From Novipirellula caenicola (lineage in GTDB: Bacteria > Planctomycetota > Planctomycetia > Pirellulales > Pirellulaceae): a DNA stretch of 64,000 nt. Every line of letters starts with the position of its first letter. Position 1 is the first letter of the stretch. The DNA is taken from positions 532,555 to 596,554 of the forward strand of contig NZ_BAABRO010000004.1 of assembly GCF_039545035.1 (NCBI RefSeq), read 5' to 3'. Position numbers and translations under genes: made by a program. The notes under the pieces were generated by a model. It was not told the origin of the DNA. It ran no database searches and saw only the letters and a program-made list of their open reading frames with translations. This document shows positions 58,472 through 64,000 of this stretch, one piece after another.

Positions 58472-59206
58472 GTGTTTGGCGCCGATTGCGCCGCCGAGGT
58501 CAAGTTCATTAAGGGCTGCGGAAGTGAGTGGATGCAGCGTGCTCCGAAACGGATGTTTGAGCCCGCTTGTGGCACCGGCCGGCTACTCTATGCACTTGTC
58601 AAAAAAGGGTTCCGCGTCGACGGGCTCGATTTGAATCCCAAGGCGGTCGAGTTTTGTAATGCTCGTTTTCGTCGTCATGGCGTACGGGAATCCGCCTTTG
58701 TCGCCGACATGTCGGACTTCACAACGAAGTGGAAATGCGATCTGGCGTTTAACACCATCAATAGCTTTCGCCATCTCTGTAGCGAGCGTGAGGCACGGGG
58801 GCATTTGCAGTGCATGGGCGAAGTCGTTCGCCCCGGCGGGCTGTATCTGTTGGGCATCCATTTGACCCCGACCGAAGTCGCCCCGAGTGAGACCGAGTCG
58901 TGGTCGGCGCGACGCGGACACTTGGCAATCAGCACGCACATGTGGACCAACGAACGAAATACGGAAAGCCGCATTGAGCGGTTTGGCATTCGTTTTGATA
59001 TCCACAGTCCATCGCACAGTTTTCGGATCACCGATGAACTTGTGTTGCGAAGCTATACCCCAAAACAGATGAATCGATTGATCCAATCGAGCAAGTGTTG
59101 GGAGGTCGCTGCCACGTACGACTTTGGTTACGACCTGGATCATCCCATCGAGGTCGACGCATCGACCGAGGATGTAGTCTATGTCTTGCGGCGCAAGCCG
59201 GACTGA
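58472..59206 (+). CDS. SAM-dependent methyltransferase, start uncertain
   Basis: Class I fold, 244 residues from the only canonical start (GTG at 58472), but the conserved first strand-helix of this family (ESIYDHPKYYDLVFG) is encoded upstream in frame from 58421. MFEPACGTGRLLYALVKKG is the SAM loop and FRVDGLDLNPKAVEF follows. DLAFNTINSFRHL lies where motif IV is expected. Substrate unknown. A GGGAG lies at about 58406-58410, 9-10 bases before the ATC at 58421, so a non-canonical start there is plausible (see findings). Confidence 0.8.
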   Translation: MFGADCAAEVKFIKGCGSEWMQRAPKRMFEPACGTGRLLYALVKKGFRVDGLDLNPKAVEFCNARFRRHGVRESAFVADMSDFTTKWKCDLAFNTINSFRHLCSEREARGHLQCMGEVVRPGGLYLLGIHLTPTEVAPSETESWSARRGHLAISTHMWTNERNTESRIERFGIRFDIHSPSHSFRITDELVLRSYTPKQMNRLIQSSKCWEVAATYDFGYDLDHPIEVDASTEDVVYVLRRKPD

Positions 59207-59263
59207 CGTGCCGCCTGATTGGCGACTTCTGTACCAAGTGTCTTCTAAAAACGCGGCAAGCGG

Positions 59264-59806
59264 TTATCGCCTTCGCGATCGTCCTGAGGAAGCAAAAAGA
59301 ATCGCTCCGATCAATGTCAAAATCGCGACACCGCCCGCGATGGCCGCATTTTGTCCCCAACCCTGCTTCAAATTTTGGACCCGTTTGTAGCCATAGGGGA
59401 CAGGCAGTTCGAGCCCAGCCTCTTCCATCTGCTCGTATTCCCGCAGCAGTTCAGCGGGATTTCGAGTTGGGTAAACGTCGCGGACCTCTTGCAGATGGAT
59501 CTCGGTGTTGACCGGGGCGTCGATCAGTGCCCAGCGAATGCCGCAGTAAGCGGCAATCAATAGGCTTGCGGTGCAAATCAGCCCCAAAGCCAGGGTGCCG
59601 AACGTCCGGCCCGAGCCGGCTTCGTTGTAGGAAGGGGGCTCGTTGGTCGCCGCAGAGGCCGATTCGTCCCTGGGCAGCCGTTTGAGTTCCCCAAGCCGAG
59701 GGACCGCGACCGATTGCTCGCAGGAAGGGCAGGAGACGCTATCACCCGCTTGTGAGGGGGTGACAAGGATCACTTTTTGGCAGTGAGGGCACGAAAGTTG
59801 GTACAT
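59264..59806 (-). CDS. zinc-ribbon membrane protein, unknown function
   Basis: 180 residues from the ATG at 59806 (a TTG at 59815 is the only other start). Two C-x2-C pairs near the front (CPHCQK and CPSCEQ) form a zinc ribbon, followed by a polar linker, a membrane segment at about 73-95, a soluble stretch and a second membrane segment at about 155-173, ending RSRRR. Such ribbon-TM-TM proteins are common in planctomycetes; no function is known. Convergent with the methyltransferase gene. Confidence 0.75.
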   Translation of the reverse strand: MYQLSCPHCQKVILVTPSQAGDSVSCPSCEQSVAVPRLGELKRLPRDESASAATNEPPSYNEAGSGRTFGTLALGLICTASLLIAAYCGIRWALIDAPVNTEIHLQEVRDVYPTRNPAELLREYEQMEEAGLELPVPYGYKRVQNLKQGWGQNAAIAGGVAILTLIGAILFASSGRSRRR

Positions 59807-60460
59807 GAAGATCAAATGAAAAAGAATTGAAGGCGAAGTGGGTGGACCACGAAGGCAACCTGACTAAAATCCAAAGTGTGCAAACGGCGCCACCGCCAAC
59901 CCCTACCGCTCCCACCCGTTGACGGAGAAATCGTGTGACTTGCTCTCACTTTACTCCGCAACCGCGTCGGACACCGCTCATGGTGACTCGTGGTAACAAT
60001 AGCGAACTGTTTTGTTCGTCCTGGTGGACCGGAAGGATCGGGTCCCACCTACAAGAGTGGTCATTTGCCGAATGTTGCCATGGAGGCAAGGAAAGCGGAG
60101 CGACTTGATATTTAGGGCATACTTAAATTTGAGGTCACGAGGCTTGGAAGTGTTTGGACCGGGGAAACTCTTGATTACGGCAGCCACGTTGGGTTGGTTC
60201 GTACCAAGTGACGACCGGTCGATTGGGCAACCGGCGGTCAATGGGGCAATCGGGCAGTCTGTCATTCGGTGGTGCTCTTAGCAAAGAGGGTCTCTCTTTG
60301 CTTGGTCTCCATCGGTCAAACTGCGGTACCGATCCCACGAACCGTTTCCGCAAAGCTCATTTCGTGACTAATGCAAACAACCCATTCATCTAGAAACTCC
60401 TTCCATTTGAAGTACTGTCGCAATAATGAGTCCACTGTGGTGTAGAGTTAAGGAGCAACT

Positions 60461-60490
60461 TTGTTCTTAGTCAACTCGTTCTCAGTCAGC
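60461..60490 (+). repeat. 15-bp near-tandem duplication
   Basis: TTGTTCTTAGTCAAC at 60461-60475 is followed by TCGTTCTCAGTCAGC at 60476-60490 (12 of 15 identical); the next bases TTGTTC begin a third partial copy. Confidence 0.75.
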
Positions 60491-60509
60491 TTGTTCCGCA
60501 TCTCAATGT

Positions 60510-60539
60510 GAAATGAAGTTCAATAAGAAATGAAGTTCA
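60510..60539 (+). repeat. 17-bp near-tandem duplication
   Basis: GAAATGAAGTTCA occurs at 60510-60522 and again at 60527-60539, a 17-base period with 4 bases between. Confidence 0.8.
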
Positions 60540-60567
60540 CAGGGGGCTTCCGCTCATTCCTTCGTCA

Positions 60568-60606
60568 ACTTGCACCATTACTCACTTGCACGATTACTCA
60601 TTTGCA
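60568..60606 (+). repeat. 16-bp near-tandem repeat
   Basis: ACTTGCACCATTACTC at 60568-60583 and ACTTGCACGATTACTC at 60584-60599 differ by one base; ATTTGCAC at 60600 begins a third, partial copy. Confidence 0.85.
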
Positions 60607-60735
60607 CATCGATAAATTTTCACGATTGTCATCCACCACTTGGCCATCGACCACATGATTGCTCGTTTCGTTTGACTTGATACGAAACCGATTTTTAGCC
60701 CTCATATCTCACACTGTTCCGCTAGGAGTTCCCCT

Positions 60736-62298
60736 TTGTTCGATACACTCTTGGACGAATTTGATGACGTAACCGTCCAAAGCACCGAAGCCGTGACCGG
60801 CAGTTTTCGCAAGCTGCCCGTTGACGACAGCGACGACAACGATGCTGCCGTCGCTATGGCTTCTGCTGCCGATGGCGAAGTCCAACTCGAAAGCCCCGAC
60901 GAACTGCTTGCTGGTGACGAAACCGAAACGTGGTCCGATGATCCGGTTCGGATGTACTTGACCCAAATGGGCGAGATTCCGCTACTGACACGAAAGCAAG
61001 AAATTGAACTTGCCAAGCGGATCGAAGAAACACGCCGTCGGTTCCGTACCAAATTGCTCGAGAACCATTACGTTCTCGTCGAAGCCTACAAGACGCTGAA
61101 GAAGGTTTACCGCGGCCAATTGCCGTTTGACCGTACCGTTCAAGTTTCGGTCACCGACCATTTGGAAAAAGAACAGATCGTCGGCCGTTTGCCACACAAC
61201 CTGCGAACGCTGCAAACCTTGCTGCGACGCAATCGACACGATTGGAAAGTCGCACTCAGCAAGGCGGCCTCGCAGCGACGCCGCGTCGAAGCGTGGCGGT
61301 CGCTTGCCCGTCGTCGTCGTCGTGCCGTACGTTTGATCGAAGAGCTCGGTCTGCGTACCCAGCGAATTGAAACGCGAATCGACTTGCTCGAAAAATTCTC
61401 GCATCGTTTGACCGAAATCGACCACATCATTTCGGACCAAAAACGCACCAAACATGGTCGTGAAGTCCGCGAGAAATTGCTTCACGAGCGACGCCAGATT
61501 TTGACCGCGTGCCAGGAAACCCCCACTTCACTACGCAATCGCGTGGCGATGTTGAACAAGGTGTACGCCGAGTACCAACAAGCCAAACGTGAACTGAGCG
61601 AAGGAAACCTGCGTCTGGTGGTTTCGATCGCTAAAAAGTATCGCAACCGTGGTTTGTCGTTCCTGGATTTGATCCAAGAAGGGAACGCCGGTTTGATGCG
61701 GGCGGTCGACAAATTTGAATATCGTCGTGGTTTCAAATTCTGTACCTACGCGACGTGGTGGATTCGCCAAGCGATCACCCGAGCGGTTGCTGACCAGAGC
61801 CGAACGATTCGTATCCCGGTTCACATGGTCGAAACGATGAGCCGCGTGCGAAACGTTGCTCGCCAATTGCTGCAAGAACTCGGACGTGAACCCACGATCG
61901 AAGAAACCGCGCGTCGCGCGGATGTGACCGTCGAAGAAGCCCGTCGTGTTTTGACGATGAGCCGTTTCCCGATTTCGTTGGATCGTCCCGTTGGCAACAG
62001 CGAAGACAGCCAGTTCGGTGATCTGCTTCCCGATGGTGCCGCAGAGAGCCCGCAAATCGGTGCGACGCAAGAAATGCTGCGTGACCGCATCACCGGAGTG
62101 TTGAAGTCGTTGTCGTATCGTGAACGCGAGATCATCAAACTGCGTTATGGTCTCGGGGACGGTTACAGCTATACGCTCGAAGAAGTGGGGCACATTTTCA
62201 AAGTGACTCGTGAGCGTATTCGACAAATCGAAGCCAAGGCGGTGCGAAAGCTGCAACAGCCGAGCCGTAGCCAGGATTTGGTAGGCTTCCTCGACTAG
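60736..62298 (+). CDS. sigma-70 family RNA polymerase sigma factor (primary type)
   Basis: 520 residues. TTG start at 60736 with AGGAG at 60725-60729. Region 1.2 at about 68-105 ([18 protein letters not shown]), a long arginine-rich non-conserved region to about 285, region 2 with core- and -10-binding helices ([46 protein letters not shown]), region 3 ([15 protein letters not shown]), and region 4 ending in the -35 helix ([19 protein letters not shown]). The full set of regions 1.2 to 4 and the [11 protein letters not shown] motif are as in RpoD, so this may be the housekeeping factor or a close paralogue. An N-terminal acidic stretch replaces region 1.1. Confidence 0.93.
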   Translation: MFDTLLDEFDDVTVQSTEAVTGSFRKLPVDDSDDNDAAVAMASAADGEVQLESPDELLAGDETETWSDDPVRMYLTQMGEIPLLTRKQEIELAKRIEETRRRFRTKLLENHYVLVEAYKTLKKVYRGQLPFDRTVQVSVTDHLEKEQIVGRLPHNLRTLQTLLRRNRHDWKVALSKAASQRRRVEAWRSLARRRRRAVRLIEELGLRTQRIETRIDLLEKFSHRLTEIDHIISDQKRTKHGREVREKLLHERRQILTACQETPTSLRNRVAMLNKVYAEYQQAKRELSEGNLRLVVSIAKKYRNRGLSFLDLIQEGNAGLMRAVDKFEYRRGFKFCTYATWWIRQAITRAVADQSRTIRIPVHMVETMSRVRNVARQLLQELGREPTIEETARRADVTVEEARRVLTMSRFPISLDRPVGNSEDSQFGDLLPDGAAESPQIGATQEMLRDRITGVLKSLSYREREIIKLRYGLGDGYSYTLEEVGHIFKVTRERIRQIEAKAVRKLQQPSRSQDLVGFLD

Positions 62299-62328
62299 TC
62301 AAGTCGATCCATTTGTATTAACAATCGA

Positions 62329-62365
62329 TGGCGATGTGCTTGTTTCAAGTGCATCGCCATTTTTT
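62329..62365 (+). terminator. intrinsic terminator of the sigma factor gene
   Basis: TGGCGATGTGCTTG at 62329-62342 pairs with CAAGTGCATCGCCA at 62346-62359 (14 bp with two G-U pairs) across a 3-base loop, followed by six T at 62360-62365. It begins 31 bases after the stop. Confidence 0.92.
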
Positions 62366-62411
62366 GTATCCGCTTTGACGAGTCGCTGGCGAATCAGGGA
62401 ACCCAAGCACG

Positions 62412-63806
62412 ATGCCCACCGTCCATGAATTATTGCAACAAGGCTGGCAACGGCATCAAGCGGGAAAGCTTGATGAGGCGATTCAAGTTTATCGCCACGT
62501 GCTGGCGAATTCCCCAAAGAACGCGGATGCCTTGGTCTATTTGGGGATCGCGTTTTTTGATCAACGCGACTTTGAGCAATCCGTTGCCGTCTATCGCGAA
62601 GCGTTGGCGATTCGTCCGCAGTTTCCCATTGCTTGGAACAATCTTGGCAATTCGCTGCGAATGCTCGGGAAGATCGACGAGGCCGAGCAGGCGTTGGCGA
62701 CGGCGCTCGAGCAACAACCGGGCTACCTTTCGGCGCTCAAGAACCGCGGCACGCTGTGGGTTTGGTCCGGCGAGATCGAGCGTGGTTTGAAATGGTACGC
62801 CGAAGGATTGCAGATCGATCCCAAGAATGCGGAATTGCACCGCAATCTCGGAGTGATCCATTTGTTGTTAGGGAACTATGACATTGGGTGGGCCGAGTAT
62901 CGTTGGCGCTGGGCGATGCCGGGAACCTATCGACCCAAATTGCCCACGCCGGTTTGGCAAGGCCAGCCGATTGCCGGAAAATCGATCTTGCTGTATCCCG
63001 AGCAAGGTCGAGGGGACGCGATCCAGTTCATCCGTGTCGCATCGCTACTGAAGCAAGCCGGAGCGACCGTGTACGTTCAGTGTGCTGCCGAAATGATGCC
63101 GCTGTTCTCGTCGCTACCCGGGATCGATTTGCTGCTGCCCAATGGATCGGTCGTCCCGCCGATTGATTATCAAGCATCATTCTTGGACGTGGTCGATTTC
63201 TGGTACCAACAAACCAAACAGTTAGCGGTGGTCGATTCGCTGTTCGCTGCAGGCCGAGGTTACTTGGCGGCGAGTGCCGAGCAAACCAAACGATGGGCCG
63301 ATTGGATGCAGCAGCATGTTCCTGGTTCGCAGGGCACCGTCACGCGGCGGATTGGAATCAATTGGCAGGGCAATCCCGAGCACCATGCCGACGTTTATCG
63401 AAGCATTCCGCTCGCCGCGCTCGAACCGCTCGCAAAAATCCCCGGCGTTTCGCTGGTCAGTTTGCAGTTTGGTTATGGGGAATCGCAACTGCAGGATTGT
63501 GGTTTTGCCGATTCGATCGTGCGATTACCCACGGGAATTGATTCGGCTCTAGGCGCGTTTACCGACACCGCCGCGATTCTGCAAAATCTCGATACAGTGG
63601 TGACCACCGACACAGCAATCGCGCATTTGGCAGGAGCCATCGGTGTGGACGTGACCGTGATGTTGGGCAAGGTTCCCGATTGGCGATGGCAGAATCAGGG
63701 AGCCGACACGCCGTGGTATCCCAGTATGCGTCTGGTTCGTCAAACCGAGATGGGCGATTGGTCGAGCGTCGTCGACGAAGTCGCCAAGCAACTCGCCTCG
63801 CCGTAG
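62412..63806 (+). CDS. TPR protein with GT9-like glycosyltransferase domain
   Basis: 464 residues. N-terminal TPR repeats at about 1-170 (DEAIQVYRHVLANSPKNADAL, FEQSVAVYREALAIRPQFP, NAELHRNLGVIHLLLGNYDIG). The second half starts with LLYPEQGRGDAIQFIRVASLLKQAG, resembling GT9 (heptosyltransferase) openings, and ends with DTVVTTDTAIAHLAGAIGVDVTVML, the GT9-like donor loop. Such TPR-GT proteins occur widely, also as O-GlcNAc-type relatives, but activity is not established. No signal peptide. Confidence 0.87.
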   Translation: MPTVHELLQQGWQRHQAGKLDEAIQVYRHVLANSPKNADALVYLGIAFFDQRDFEQSVAVYREALAIRPQFPIAWNNLGNSLRMLGKIDEAEQALATALEQQPGYLSALKNRGTLWVWSGEIERGLKWYAEGLQIDPKNAELHRNLGVIHLLLGNYDIGWAEYRWRWAMPGTYRPKLPTPVWQGQPIAGKSILLYPEQGRGDAIQFIRVASLLKQAGATVYVQCAAEMMPLFSSLPGIDLLLPNGSVVPPIDYQASFLDVVDFWYQQTKQLAVVDSLFAAGRGYLAASAEQTKRWADWMQQHVPGSQGTVTRRIGINWQGNPEHHADVYRSIPLAALEPLAKIPGVSLVSLQFGYGESQLQDCGFADSIVRLPTGIDSALGAFTDTAAILQNLDTVVTTDTAIAHLAGAIGVDVTVMLGKVPDWRWQNQGADTPWYPSMRLVRQTEMGDWSSVVDEVAKQLASP

Positions 63807-63884
63807 CGGAAGTCGTCAACGGCTTGTTGATTTAATTCAAATGGAAATCGCAAGGGTGAGCCGTGGGCCGTAAGGCCAATACCG

Positions 63885-64000
63885 CTAAATCGACATTTCC
63901 ACCTGGTCGGCGAAGATGCCATTGGGCGGAGGCGGATTGCGGTCGCAGTCGCGTTTGGTGGGCCAAGCTTGACTGCGTTTCTTCACCTTGCGGGGGTTAA
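63885..64000 (-). CDS. C-terminal end of an unidentified protein (start beyond window edge)
   Basis: On the minus strand an open frame enters at the window edge and ends at the TAG at 63885-63887. The 37 or so codons encode NPRKVKKRSQAWPTKRDCDRN followed by a proline-rich PPPPNGIF and end DQVEMSI. The basic then proline-rich composition looks like a protein tail and not a shadow frame, but nothing can be identified. Confidence 0.4.
   Translation of the reverse strand, partial: NPRKVKKRSQAWPTKRDCDRNPPPPNGIFADQVEMSI

Larger units (their letters stand above)
59807..60735. other. 930-base leader region upstream of the sigma factor gene
   Basis: No gene is supported; small frames have no motif. 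Presumably holds the promoter(s) of the sigma gene. Its last 280 bases contain three consecutive near-tandem duplications (see separate entries and findings). No clear -35/-10 pair could be chosen with confidence. Confidence 0.45.

Noticed and set aside
60012..60393. Small frames in the sigma leader (89 and 61 codons)
   Set aside because: No motif, no ribosome-binding site, and similar frames exist on both strands.

Overview
The window looks like chromosome from a planctomycete, most likely a Rhodopirellula/Novipirellula-type member of the Pirellulaceae. This rests on the gene content. There are several Cys-type sulfatases, including one polypeptide with two sulfatase domains. There is a DUF1559 pseudopilin-like protein with its H-x9-DG tail, and archaeal-type tetrahydromethanopterin C1 genes (fhcA, fhcD, fhcC). 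Secreted enzymes carry Tat signals, and a DUF3500 protein is present. Genes are moderately GC-rich and frequently start with GTG or TTG. I see no phage, integrase, transposase, CRISPR array, rRNA or tRNA.

Layout. 1-4540: end of an unknown gene followed by a translationally coupled RND efflux adaptor and permease. 4575-9569: a giant double sulfatase and a single-domain sulfatase, divergently transcribed. 9685-15475: a membrane-bound class III nucleotide cyclase, a MauE/DoxX-like membrane protein and a two-gene ABC transporter. 15736-16851: TlpA-like thioredoxin with its own terminator. 17105-20474: fhcA-fhcD-fhcC (formyl transfer and hydrolysis of the H4MPT pathway) with no fhcB beside it. 20546-24116: a secreted unknown, panB, an outer-membrane-barrel candidate and a hemerythrin. 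24217-28645: a tight operon metG, alpha/beta hydrolase, GNAT, epmA. 29052-30479: thioredoxin fused to a trypsin-like protease.

30593-39980 (minus strand) is a complete Wsp-like chemosensory operon, in transcription order cheW, cheR-TPR, cheW, MCP-PAS, cheA-REC, cheB. It has no cheY, cheD or diguanylate cyclase in the window, so its output is unknown. 40187-45282 holds a DUF1559 protein, a CbiX/SirB chelatase, a tail of HMA type with an atypical C-x3-C motif, a DUF3500 protein and a Gfo/Idh oxidoreductase with a strong terminator. 45587-50382 holds small proteins (SseB-like, HugZ-like) and a surface-polysaccharide type group (FkbM methyltransferase, second methyltransferase, GT4 glycosyltransferase).

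50383-51726 is a long non-coding stretch full of degenerate CTGTCCC repeats. 51727-56586 is a housekeeping run aroF, tpiA, secG, yicC, gmk, rpoZ, coaC with very short spacings or overlaps. It is followed by a family II pyrophosphatase with CBS domains, a methyltransferase that lacks a canonical start, and a zinc-ribbon membrane protein. A 930-base gap with three small tandem duplications then leads into a primary-type sigma-70 gene (TTG start, clear terminator) and a TPR/GT9-like protein. The end of an unknown minus-strand gene closes the window.

Most notable items: the Wsp-like operon with no visible output, the fhcADC cluster without fhcB, the double sulfatase, the standalone CoaC whose conserved catalytic Asn (PxMNxxMW) is Ser, the C-x3-C HMA protein, the thioredoxin-protease fusion and the 16-bp repeat array that grew from the end of the SseB-like gene. 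I found nothing that I can call a wholly new system with confidence. Domain and function calls are from reading the translated sequence; no database search was possible.
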